A stretch of DNA of 64,000 bases, taken from assembly GCA_963969495.1 (NCBI GenBank), contig OZ018321.1, positions 135,161,315-135,225,314 of the forward strand. Reading direction: 5' to 3'. The DNA is from Ceratothoa steindachneri (lineage: Eukaryota; Arthropoda; Malacostraca; Isopoda; Cymothoidae). Shown in pieces: positions 30,308-41,186 of the stretch. Below the pieces are notes generated by a model, which was not told the DNA's origin, made no database searches, and saw nothing but the letters and a program-made list of their open reading frames with translations. The stretch's first letter is position 1. Every line of letters starts with the position of its first letter. The position numbers and the translations under genes were made by a program.

Positions 30308-31531
30308 ATCAGATAGTAATGACAGTGAGATCGTATATTTTGTTAGAACAGAGGTTAATACAAACAGTAGTCTACATTCCTTCAAAGTATTCACCTCCTG
30401 CCTTTATGCAGTGTTCCAGCCTCCTTTGCCATTTCATGAAGCAGTCATGCAGCTATATACCTCGTTCTTTGTGCCAGGTCTTGCATACGAAGAAATTGCT
30501 TTCCTGCAATCACACTCTTGAACTTTGGAAACAACAAAAATCACAGGGAGCAAGGTCATGTGAGTAGGGTGGGCAGGTGCGATTTGAGGGGTGTAGCAAG
30601 GAGTGGTGCAGCAAAAGGCGCGATCGGCGGCTGGTTGGGGCGGTCATGGCCTGATCTTTAAGGACTTGAGGAAGGGCTTGGTAAGTGTAGTACATGGGTT
30701 GATACTAGACTGTTCAGGCACCACATCCAGACACATTGGTCCTTGAGAATTGAAGAAGGCAACAAGGCACCTCTTGCTGCGAAATCCTTCCTTCAAAATC
30801 AGAGGGCGAGGCTCCTTATCACTCAGCCAAATCATGTTAGAGTGCTTGTCTCCTGTAGTGAAGAAAGAAATCCAACACTTATCTCCGGTAGCAATATCTG
30901 AGAACCGTTTCTGACAATTTGGTTCGAATTCAGCCAGCCAGAGATGATAAATCTGCACCCGTTCGTTTGTCTGTTCTTCTGTTAGCAAATGGGGTATCCA
31001 TATAGCACACTTCTTCTCTACTCGTAAATGTTCATGAACGATGTCATGTGCTCTCCCATAACTGACACCAATCTCCAAAGATAAGAATCGAAGAGTAACA
31101 GTTGGATCTTCTTCAATGATGGCCCATGCACGGACTTTTTTTGCTTCGGTCACGGATGTCCGGGAGCGTCCAGACGGATGTTCATCTTCCAGCTGAGTTT
31201 TTCCCGCTGCAAAATTTTGAATCTAGCTGAAAACATTTTCCAGTGATGAAATAGACTCAAGAAAATCTTCTGATCTCCGTTGCTTTTTCCCCCGAGTTTC
31301 CACCTACTAAATATTTATAACCTGCAACCTTCCTTCGAGAATCCATGTTTCCGATTAGAGGCCGAAATCAACAATGACGCAATCTCACAGCACAACGAAA
31401 AAAATGTAACCCAGCCAAGCGACGACAAGTTCAAACACGTCACAACAGGCAACGCTTGATGCCACGTGCTCCCCTCCCTACCATCACTCATGGTATCTCT
31501 GCCACTAATTCGACTGTCATTACTTTCTGAT
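30308..31531 (-). mobile_element. Mariner-type DNA transposon with terminal inverted repeats (1224 bp)
   Basis: The left end reads ATCAGATAGTAATGACAGT (30308-30326). The right end in reverse complement reads ATCAGAAAGTAATGACAGT (31513-31531), one mismatch in 19. The right flank is TA, as expected for a mariner target, and the left flank is TG, a probable decayed TA. The transposase gene lies between on the minus strand. Confidence 0.88.
30510..31153 (-). pseudogene. Mariner transposase, frameshifted
   Basis: 31153-30644 (169 aa) contains a helix-turn-helix region (VTLRFLSLEIGVSYGRAHDIVHEHL), the linker HLLTEEQTNERV and the first catalytic motif TGDKCWISFF. After a stop, a second frame (30695-30510) gives the C-terminal PYSHDLAPCDFCCF, equivalent to the third catalytic Asp block (SPDLAPCDF). 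The middle HDNAP block is degenerate. The start may lie further upstream, as the usual N-terminal helix is partly missing. The transposase cuts and pastes the element at TA sites; this copy is inactive. Confidence 0.83.
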
Positions 31532-31806
31532 TACCCTTGGTACTTGCTCCTTGAGCAGCCTTTTCTCTCTCAACTATTTATTCGTATAATTAACTCTTCT
31601 CTTACGCAATCTTCCAATCTTTGGTGCAACCTCAAAATACTCTGAGTCACAATTTCGTTCACGCAATAGATATTGCTTAACTAGTCTTTCTTCACTCATT
31701 TATCCATTGAACACCAATAATCCTTCTCCAATTGCCCATTTGCATGCTTTTAATCGAAATATTTCCGAATCTTTCCATACTCTAGTCACACTCTCTTATA
31801 CCGATG
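31532..31806. other. Unassigned
   Basis: No feature recognised, AT-rich, between the mariner and the 240-bp tandem repeats. Confidence 0.3.
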
Positions 31807-32525
31807 TTTGTTGTGCGGTTAGTGTAAATTACTAAATAACAACACCCATTGATAAGAGCATCATGTGGGACGATTCTCATCCACTAAGGAGAAGGTCAGG
31901 TTTCAAGTCCCATTTCTAATGAACGCCAAAATGCTCGGTCGAAATGACACTGCTCTCCTTCACCACATGTTGCCACAAATAATGGAGAATTTTTGAATTA
32001 TTTTCATAGGAGTCTATATTATACATTAAACAAAATATATATATCAGAAACAATTGTTGCAATTAGTGTAAATCGGTAAATAACACGGACCACTGATTCG
32101 AACCCCTGTAGGACGCTACTCATCCACTGCAAGTAAGATGAGGTTTTACTGCTGCCATTTCTAACGAACTTAAATAAGTTCGATCGTAATAATACTCTTC
32201 CAACTAGCCTTTGCTGCACATAAAACGGAGAATTTTCTATTTATTACCATAAGTGCCAATGGTATACACTTTAACAGATAGAAAAATATCCAAAACAATT
32301 GGGGTGGTTAGTTCGTTTTAAGCCAAGAAAAACACTCCGTTAACTGCTTTAAGCGACCCCTGTGGGACCCTCCTCATCCACTTAAATTCCGAAAAAATAT
32401 TACTCTTCCCCCTAATCCCTGCTGTCAGAGACAACGGAGAATTTCTCAATTATTCCCGAGGGTGTCTCTGCTACACATTTTAAAAAACGTAAAAAGAAAT
32501 AAAAAAAATTGGGGCCCTGAGTGTA
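31807..32525. repeat. Diverged tandem repeat, unit about 235-245 bp, 3 copies
   Basis: Unit starts lie near 31810, 32048 and 32296 (TTGTGCGGTTAGTGTAAATT, TTGTTGCAATTAGTGTAAAT, and a TTGGGGTGGTTAG variant). Each unit contains CATCCACT, a segment with GTTCGAT or GTCGAA, GGAGAATTT(C/T)T and a TATACATT or TACACTTT block. Divergence is about a quarter to a third by eye. The start of a fourth unit is visible at 32506 (TTGGGGCCCTGAGTGTAAATC). Boundaries are approximate. Confidence 0.72.
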
Positions 32526-32722
32526 AATCACTAAACTTATAATCAGTAATACTCTCAAATTCTTCTTCGCTCCTCTACTTAGTCCACGTGTATTTTGTGC
32601 ACACACGTATTCTGAAAAGAGTGCAATACAGACTTGTTTATTTAACACATAAACAACTTCATCTCTATTTTTAGTTTTTACAAAGGTAGAGAAAGTTCAA
32701 CTTAACTCAGTCGTCATAATTC

Positions 32723-32723
<1 letters not shown>

Positions 32724-32810
<87 letters not shown>

Positions 32811-33029
32811 TGTAGTTAGTTAGCAGTCTTTCTTGAATGCAAATTTTGTTGAAGACATTGTGTATTTTGCCTTAATTAATCTCCTTTGGCAACTTTCTCT
32901 TTTCTAACTATCTTTTTTATTCCGTTTTGTAGATGGTGGATTACTTGTCCAGTATTCATCTCTTTTTTAAATGAATGTGTTTGATAAAAAACAAACTAAA
33001 TTAATTAAGGCAAAATACACAATGGTTTT

Positions 33030-33100
<71 letters not shown>
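32724..33100. repeat. Palindrome flanked by TA microsatellites
   Basis: Arms at 32846-32879 and 33001-33036 are reverse complements with few mismatches (core ATTGTGTATTTTGCCTTAAT). Outside the arms are (TA)n at 32724-32806 and 33035-33100; the right run abuts its arm, the left is about 40 bp away. The loop (32880-33000) is T-rich and unique. The structure could fold into a long hairpin and may be a MITE with TA-rich ends. Confidence 0.8.
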
Positions 33101-33105
<5 letters not shown>

Positions 33106-33277
33106 AGGAAAGAGAAATTTGACGGAATGAGCAATGAGACAAGAAACAGGAGTTTTTTAGAGGTAAGAGAAAGGGACATTATAAGAAGACTAGAATCATA
33201 GAGAGCAGAGGGCGGCACAATGAAGGCAATCCTTTACCGAGAAGACAGAGATAACGCCAGGGGAAAAAAGTTTGAAA

Positions 33278-33347
33278 TTCCTGGCTGGGACACGAACCCG
33301 GGTCTGCTGATTGCCGGTCAGATGCTCTACCGCTGAGCTACCAGGCA
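33278..33347 (-). tRNA. tRNA-like sequence (Ala-type anticodon GGC by position), probably a SINE head or pseudo-tRNA
   Basis: On the minus strand, TGCCTGG starts an acceptor stem, TAGCTCAGCGGTAGAGC is a perfect D-arm with A box, CTGA and TCAG pair around a 7-base loop CCGGCAA, and CCGGGTTCGTGTCCCAG gives a T-arm with B box; CCAGGAA closes the acceptor. Departures from a working tRNA are C instead of U before the anticodon, G instead of A at T-loop position 58 (TTCGTGT rather than TTCGAGT as read here), one mismatch in the acceptor stem and one in the T stem. The downstream body (to about 33200) may be SINE sequence. Confidence 0.6.
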
Positions 33348-34100
33348 CAGTGACTCTACTTCGCCCAAAGCGTCACCCCATCAAACCCAGTATCTCTCTA
33401 AGCTAGGAACCTACAAGGAATTTTTATACCATATCTTCTTACCCGCTCACAATTTAAAGGCTCATCCCCAAGTCACATACAAAGAAGAAGGAGCAAATGC
33501 AAGTTCTGCGGGTGATAACAACCACCGCAGTGCTTTCGTTATTTCTGTCCACTATAGTTCCTATTATAATTTTCGATTTATAGTTTAATTAGAAGTTTGA
33601 TTTGCTTAAAAGATCACCCAAACCATCATCACTAACTCTATAATTTAAGAAGGGGATTTTTTGTGTATTTGAATAATAATTTCTTCTTAGTTTGGTTATG
33701 ACTTATGTTTTTTTAGCAAAGTTATTTCTAATCATTCTTTTATAATATCAAGAAACAAAATGGTGAAGTTCAGGAATAAATATAAGTATCGAAATTTGGT
33801 GAAATTTTTAAACCCCAAAGAATTACAAATGGTGAAGTTCAGAAAATTTATTTTTATATATCTGCTTCTCTAACTATATTTTAGCAACATGATATTTTGA
33901 AAAGAGGAAATTTAGTTTAGAGTTCCTTTTTAAAATTATTATAATGGCGAAGTTCATAAAATCTAAAAAAAAATTAACAATGGCTGTTTTCTTTTAGATT
34001 TTAAATTTTAATCTTAGTAGCGAAGCGCAAGCTTCCTCCCGTAGGGGGGAGTGGCGAAGCCATTGCCTGGTATTTATTATATCTTTTTAGATCAATAACA
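33348..34100. other. Mostly unassigned AT-rich region with small motifs
   Basis: ATGGTGAAGTTCAG recurs at about 33760 and 33829, with ATGGCGAAGTTCAT at 33942, suggesting fragments of a dispersed repeat. A GC-rich block at 34018-34070 (GCGAAGCGCAAGCTTCC, then GTAGGGGGGAGTGGCGAAGCC) can form a partial stem and looks foreign to its context. No ORF is supported. Confidence 0.35.
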
Positions 34101-34129
34101 TTCAAATACATTATAAATTATATTTTATT

Positions 34130-34700
34130 GACAGGATGATCACAACAACCTGTCAGAGTGTGTTACTGCTCGGCTTAATCTCATCGCAGATAGCAACATC
34201 AATGAAGAAATAAGAACTGAAATAGAGAGAAGGTTCAATGAAGTTGAAACTCCACAACACCTCTTCTTATTTAATTGACCACCGAAGACGAGATGCCATT
34301 GAAAAAAATGAAAAATGGATTGCTTTACCGGACAAATAACAAGATATTGCACATAACTATCTTGATCATGTGGATGAAAATTTAATGGTTGTCCTGGCAG
34401 CATATGAGATAGAAGACATCACAATATTTCCAAAAATAGCTTTCTATAAATCTCTGAGCAAATTATTACCTCAAAAATATTGGCGGTATATGAGAAAAAC
34501 TTCTTCATTAAATCTAGTTAAAAAATTCTGCTCTTTGATGTTAACTATTTCATCATGTCCACGTTTTAGTGTTGAGATTGAGAGGTAGTTCAGCACAATA
34601 GGCCTTATTCATACAAAGCTAAGAAACAGACTCAACAATGAACGTGTTGCTAAGCTTATTAACGTATACAGGCACTCTGGATGAAAGGAACCAAAACATA
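34130..34700 (+). pseudogene. hAT transposase C-terminal fragment
   Basis: The plus strand encodes, with stops, a region ending in the hAT dimerisation motif. The frame 34370-34588 carries LAAYEIEDITIF, FYKSLSKLLPQKYW and SSCPRFSVEIER. After a stop comes FSTIGLIHTKLRNRLNNERVAKLI, which corresponds to the conserved RxFSxxGLIxxxxRNRL block of hAT enzymes. The N-terminal zinc finger and most of the catalytic core are not recognised. Family knowledge: this domain mediates transposase dimerisation. Confidence 0.75.
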
Positions 34701-36840
34701 ATGAAGACAATAATAGTATCATAGGTGAAAGCACATGCCAATCAACTTCTAGATATTCAAAAGATGACCTTAATGAATTCATGGATTTCTGATAATCAGA
34801 ATTATATGTATCTTTGTTTGTCGGGGGCATCGTTTAATTTTTCCAACTAGTAATGAAAACCTATGTTGCGCTAACTAATATATTATCATTATTATTATGG
34901 AGCTACAGGTATATAGTTTAGTCTATCTGTTCTAATATAAGAAATATATCAAACTTAAGTGCATAAATTTATTAGTAATCAATTAAAAGTTAAATTCTTT
35001 CTTTTTTTATCCTTTTTACTAGTTTTTCGCCAAAAAAATCAGTTTTACCCAGTTTTTCCCAGGGAAAAACTTACCCTTTTACCTGTTTTTTCCCAGAGTT
35101 TTCCCGGACAAAACAAAAGTAGGAACAACTTACCTTGCCAACCCTGTGTTTACCCTCAGCGTAATTTTGGACAAATTAGCCAATTTTTATCTTCCACGTA
35201 AACCAACCTGGATACATTGGAAAAAGAAGAAATTAAAATATTGTATTTGTCCACAAATAATCATCCTATTAATTGAAATTAATCTATATTTATTTATCAT
35301 TCTTAGAACTGTACTAAACGAAACATTGTTGTATTTTATATATCATCACGCACCTTAATTTTAACATACCGTCTTTTTAAATTCGATCGTCATTAAACAG
35401 CTTATGTTGAGTGGAATTGTCCCGAATTTTAACCGATAATTTTTGCTTATCTTATTTTCATCTTTCTTTATTTGTTTTCACCATTATATTTTCTTTAGGT
35501 TTTTTTTTGCTTTTATATGGATTTATTAGTTTTATGGCTTTTGGGTATTCTTTATTTTTAATTCTCTTCCTTTTACGATCTCCTTTCCCCCACACTCTAG
35601 GATAAAAACCATGGGGGATTCATTCTTAATCCATCCTCACTTCCCGTTTTGACCCTTTGCTTGTGTAGGCGGGGCTTATGTATAATTCTTCTAATATATA
35701 CTCTACTTTTAATACATGTATATTCTACTTTGAATCCTGGAGAACACTTCTTATATTGCTTAATAATAAACTAAGTAAAGTTTCAAAGCACTTTGAATTC
35801 TTGTTGGCCATTTTTGCATATATGTACAGGGTGCAGTGGAAAAACCTTTGATGGCTATCACTTCTCAATTCCGCGCATTCGTGTTTTCTAACCAAAGATG
35901 CCAAGGGCAAGCTAAATTTTGGTATTTTCTTCCATCATGTGCTTGGTTCGAATCTCACCCCATTACTGATTTTTCGAATTAGGAAATAACATAAATACAC
36001 AAGAAAAACATGGAACTTGCCTTAACAGAAAAATGATGGAAGAAAATAACGAAACTTTAGGTTATGGTCCCAACAGACGCCAATTACTCCTACTTGAAAC
36101 AATATACTCGTATATTCAAGAAAACAAAACATGTCTAAATATACATGTAAGGGAAAGGCATGCCAAGAAGAATACTACCTTCATTTATTTCATGAATTCC
36201 TTCCCTCTCTATGTATCCTAAGTATAACTCCACGTGGAGTAATCTCGGAATCCAAAAAGAAAAAATAAAAGAAGAAAGAATCTGAATATACGGCAGCCGC
36301 CTCACATGTGCAATTAATTAAGTTGAGCGCTAAAAACCGATGAAGCGCTAATCTCTCTAGTCGGGAAACGGCTAGCCAAAGTTTCTCACCCACAACGTAA
36401 AGGCTATTAAGACGTGGATCAGGCGACAGATGCTAATCCATCTGGCCGCCGGAAGCGGTCAGCCTGTCATCTGAGCCTGACAACGAGGAGAAACTCCCAA
36501 AATAGTTATATACCCTGGGTTTTCGAATATCGAGAGATTGAGTTTGAGAACCCGTTGCCTCCGGTTCAGATCGTGAGTCTATTTCATCAAGTCCTTGGTA
36601 TTCGCTAATACCATCGAGGTTTGATCTCACCAGGCAGATCAATTTCTTTTGTAAGGGTTACTCTGTTCAGAGCGAGCCTGTATCTCCTGTTAATCGACCC
36701 ACTTTCCGACATATAAATGTTCCCTCTGTATAACTGATTTATAGTATCCCATTTAAAAGCTGATTAACGAGTAATTAAAGTTACCCGATTGCCAATTAAT
36801 CTATATTCTGTCAGTATTGTCCTTATTTACATTACCTATA
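34701..36840. other. Unassigned AT-rich region
   Basis: A short T-rich cluster with repeated TTTTTCCCAG or TTTTCCCGG words lies at 35020-35110, perhaps hAT 3' sequence. ACAGGGTGCAGTGGAAAA at 35828-35845 resembles a mariner-type end without a partner. GGTTCGAATCTCACC at 35946-35960 is a perfect-looking B box without a clear A box. No gene is supported. Confidence 0.35.
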
Positions 36841-37104
36841 TTTCCCGTATGTATATATATGTTAACTAGTGACTTATTAAAATTATATATTTGGTTTTCG
36901 CTCTTTAAATATATCTTTAAACTGCAACTTGGTAAACCCATTAAACGCTATCGGCCCCTGTATTAAAATCGCACTCTTATCCCTCGTAATCAACGGATTA
37001 CTTTTACAAAGTAAACGTACTTGTACGTAGCGAAGGACGCGTACGTATATTAGAGGATATATGTGTATATAACTGTATATATACATATTCTCTTGGCTTT
37101 TATC

Positions 37105-37120
37105 TCTTTTCTCCCAACCA

Positions 37121-37184
<64 letters not shown>

Positions 37185-37198
37185 GTATATATATATAA
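37105..37198. repeat. TA microsatellite
   Basis: Long TA run centred on 37137-37181, with TACATATA and TACGTATA variants at the edges. The minus-strand and plus-strand Tyr/Ile frames across it are artefacts. Confidence 0.9.
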
Positions 37199-37736
37199 AC
37201 GTATTGTCTGGGGAGGTGACCTATTCCTCGACAATACAATCTAACTCCAATGAAATCCTCGCCAGTGCAAGAAAAGGAATTACAGGGACAAGTATATTTA
37301 AGACAGCTGCACTCTGCATTCTAATCACCTTTGAAAAGAAGCTCCCTTGTCCCCTCTGGCCACCCACAATTCCCTCAACCAGTCACTACCTGCTACTCAT
37401 CTGTTCGCTATTTCTTCTACAGGTGTCTACGTTCCGTTCGTCAGTTTGTTAACACAATTTTTCAATATATAAACTGGAATACTTGTATCAATTTCCCATT
37501 CTAACCCTGAAGATGGTAATTGTTTTATCTAAATGCGTCGGTAAAATTAAAGAAAGTGCTAAAGTGCATTAGTTCCTTTCTATCTTTGTGCAATTAATAA
37601 ATACCAGTATTTAATCAACTTCGGTAGGATACATCACGGGTTGAAAAATGAAGAAAAGCGAACATAAGACAGATCGAAAAGATTGAAAAGAAAATTATTA
37701 ACACGAGACTATCGGTTACTTACAGTAAAACCTGCC

Positions 37737-37797
<61 letters not shown>

Positions 37798-38598
37798 GTA
37801 GCGTGCGATCTTTTAGATGGGGCAGGCAGTTAAGGCGATCAGACTCTAGTCGGCGCAACGGAATCCTTCTTGCTAAGAAAAGACTGCCTAGTGCTTTGGT
37901 GCAGGGTGAAATTTAATGTTTAATGACGATTCTTGAAGGAGGTTTGAAAGAAGTAGAGGGGTATGTGACCCTAACTGGTAACAAGGAATAAACGCAGTGT
38001 TTATCACTCTCTGGTGCCTCATACGACGCAGTCGCAGAGATCGATAGAAGATGCATAACTTACTTTTATCTACAATATAGTATTATCTCAGACTATCCCT
38101 CTCGATATGAAGTTAGCAAGGGTTTTATACAAAACACATGAGACGAGCTAGATCTCATTTTAAAAAGGGTTTACCAATAGAGCATTACTTAGGAGGAGCT
38201 ATTAACTAATTTAATGAAAGATTTACAATCCTATCTTAGGCGTGGCGAGTTTTTACACGAGTTTTTAAGAAAGATACGTCACTTTTCAACAATGCTAGCT
38301 TACTTGCTACTTTTCTGACCAGTGGATGGCCATATACCTTTTCTACCCTCTCTTCTTGAAAGGTGCCTTGCACCGGAAACGTATAAAGGCGAAAAGAAAA
38401 GGATTTTGATCTTCTAAAAAAATTTTAAGCATTTTTCATGGAAATATATAAGAAAAGGGAATTTTTTAGCAGATTTGTGAAAAAATGAAATATAAAATTT
38501 TTTCAGTAGAATAGGGAGTTGGATACAAAGAACAGTTGAGCTTTGAAATATATTGTAAATTTCTGTAAAAGGCTGATTGTTTAATTAATATCTATTCG
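37199..38598. other. Unassigned region around the TA repeat
   Basis: Apart from the TA run at 37739-37795, no motif or credible ORF is recognised in this AT-rich stretch. Confidence 0.3.
37739..37795. repeat. TA microsatellite
   Basis: Uninterrupted TA run of about 55 bp. Confidence 0.92.
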
Positions 38599-38823
38599 TT
38601 ATATATGTAGCCACTCGCCAATTACCCTAGTTGTACTCTTTAGCACAAAATTGTGTGGAGTAATCCATGGAGATACAGATAGACGAGCAATGCCACCTTT
38701 CGGAATATATTTGAACTCCTTCACATTAAGGAGTCTCTTTGCGACTAGACGTTTAAGACGAGCGAAAACGGATCCTTTCGTCTTTATTCGGTCAAGCGAA
38801 CTGTTTGATGAGCTTATAATCAA
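38599..38823 (-). pseudogene. Gypsy-type RT N-terminal fragment
   Basis: The minus-strand frame reads FARLKRLVAKRLLNVKEF, IPKGGIARLSVSPWITPHNF and STTRVIGEW. This is the entry to the RT domain of Gypsy pol (consensus-like ARxRRLxPxxL, GIxRPSxSPWxSP, GExR). The catalytic Asp blocks, which would follow to the left, are not found. A plus-strand frame of 70 codons covers the same bases and is its shadow. Confidence 0.55.
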
Positions 38824-40925
38824 AACTAAGCAAGTTAAGAGGAGAGAGCTTCTGCAGAATTAGTTGTAAATGGGGTTAGCCGAAGGTATATGAGAACATA
38901 GGAGAGGATTTTGAGAATGAAACAAGTATCTACAGGAAAATAAAGGAAATCATGTGGTGGGCAAGCGATTCCAAGACTTTACCGCAAGTATTTTGGCAAA
39001 GAGAAAATAGAGGCCCAAATCGGAGACATAACTTCAAGAATGACAAAGTTTATTGAAACTCACTACGATAATTTAGAACGACTTGCGGAATACACAGTCC
39101 ATAGGTCTTTATTTCTGAGAAATGGTCCACCTCTAGGACAAGTTCGGAAATAAACAAACTATGTCAGCATCAGTATGAGGCGAAACATATGTAAGTGTCT
39201 GAATGGTGATGGGAGGGTGCTTGGTGGGAAGCGCACTTAGGTCATTATGTACAAGGATGTATACTGGATGGGCGAGAAACTACTACGCATTTGTCAGAAA
39301 GAGACGGATAACTTCGCGTCGGATGTCCTGGAGCGGCCGTGGCCCAACGTGGACATACAGCTCCTGGGAACTGGTGCACTTCCGGCGCAGATAACAAGAG
39401 TGTTCGCAGCAGGGCGAGCTCAAAACCGATTGGAAACTCCACGCGAACGTGAGAATCCACGCAGAACGCGCCTCGACTGATAAGACCCACTCCCTTTCAA
39501 GCGCCCTTGGCTATCTACTTCAGCTGAGGTCACATTAATACTCAGACAAGGGCCACCAGAAATCAATACAGTTGCGAGTACAGTTGCGAATAGCAGTATC
39601 GTGCAGACCCCGTGGGTAACACCCACCATCCCGTGACTGCCAGCCCCTTAACGTGTCGATCCACCCTCGACGCTGTCTCGCTCGCAGCCGAAGACAAGGG
39701 TATCACCAGATAGACGCTAGTCGACCGACAAACCTCTATCAACTACAGGTTAGTTCTGTTATCGCCTGGCGTACTGATTCGTTCATCTTCACTGAGGTTA
39801 AACAAAGTGTTTGCAATCAAACATTGCAAAAACCCGTCGTCACCAGGCCCCATCCCATCGGATTTACGGGAGACTTGCTCAGAACTCAGCCTTCCTGTTT
39901 CCCTCAAGAGTTCGTTCGTGCGTCCAGTGAACGACCCTCATCGAGTCCCGTTATACCCAGAGTCTCCGTGACCTTGATTTTACTTCTGTATTCCCCCATC
40001 CCTAATTTCGTGTGTTTATCCATTGTAGAATTACTCATATTCTTATTTTTGTATATAGTAAACTATTTTTTTCTAACTAGTTTCTCTCAACCCAGAACCC
40101 CTCGAAGTTGTTTAACTTAGGCCAACTATCGCACTCAGTTTGTTATTGTTTTCCCACGCACTCAGGGACCCCGATTGTCTTCAATATTTTGACTTCCCCC
40201 TTGTTCCGTCTGAGGAGTCAGTACAAGGTCACTCAGCGACCTTGAATCTACGACACCATTCTATCCCTTCACGATGGAGAATAATGATGCAAAATGTGGT
40301 AATAATAGCTATGTGTTTAATATGATGGGCAATGTTGAAGGTATCAATAATGCACCAAAGAGAAATTCAATCGAAAATGGTATAATGTTACTATGCTAAA
40401 AACTAATTTGAATAGTTAAACTATTAGGTCATCCAGCAAATAATCCGGCAACTATTCATCTTTTTCGTTATTTAATGGTTAGAAATAATCAAAAGCAGTC
40501 TAATAAACTCGAAGCGTAGGTACTAGAAAAATATATTCGACTCACTCCACTGTATATTGGCATTTAAAAGAGAGAGAGGTACACTTGCAAGAAAGATTCA
40601 AAATTTGTTAATTACTCTTTTCTCAACTTAAAAGAGCAGCTTATTTTTGAGTAGGCTTGTTATAAGAGACAAAAAATGGGTTATGTACAATAATATTAAA
40701 CGTTCTAAACAATGCATTAGGCCTGTGGGGAGTGGGGGTGGAAACAAACGAAACTGGATTCTCATTAACGAAAGATTCCATCTTGCATTAGATGGAATAT
40801 GACTGTAATAATCAATGTTAAACTTTTTAACTTAACTTCAGACTATCAGTAAAGAGGTTTACTGTGCTCACTTCGTTCGTTTACTTGCAGTACTTGAAAA
40901 AAGCCTAACATTAATCAATAGAATA
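38824..40925. other. Unassigned region with small frames
   Basis: Several frames of 60-155 codons occur (for example plus 39653-40120), but none shows a domain. The segment 39190-40260 is GC-richer than its flanks and could be an unrecognised LTR or untranslated element sequence. 40320-40925 is AT-rich without features. Confidence 0.3.
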
Positions 40926-41186
40926 AGAGTTCTCTTTCACTAAGACAATGCGCGACTTCAATCACAAGAGATAACATACTAAAGCTTAAAAAAATTGATT
41001 GCAAACTAATGAGTCATCTTCCATAGTTATCTGACTTAGCCCCATCAGATTATTATCATTTTAGGAGTTTAATAATTCACCTGAAGAGAATTAAGAACTC
41101 AACAACAGAAATGTCTTAAATCAAATTCAAACGATTAGTAGAAGAATAAAGACTAATGGTAGAAACTGGTAAAAATTATATTAAGT
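40926..41186 (+). pseudogene. Mariner transposase C-terminal relic
   Basis: Reading the plus strand with frame changes gives a decayed DNA-x-R region at about 40946 and a clear LAPSDYYHF(R)SL block at about 41035-41070. Then come LKRIKNSTTEM and a VETGKNYIK-like tail, the third catalytic Asp block and C-terminus of mariner enzymes. The solo LTR at 41187 interrupts it just after this block. The sequence beyond the LTR (42382 onward) probably belongs to the same relic. Confidence 0.6.

Noticed and set aside
32967..33218. Membrane-like protein with poly-Tyr-Ile
   Set aside because: It is produced by translating a TA microsatellite. The same holds for frames at 20075, 36883, 37683 and 62452.
35946..35960. 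Perfect-looking B box GGTTCGAATCTCACC
   Set aside because: No A box at the right distance and no tRNA arms, so neither a tRNA nor a SINE call is supported.
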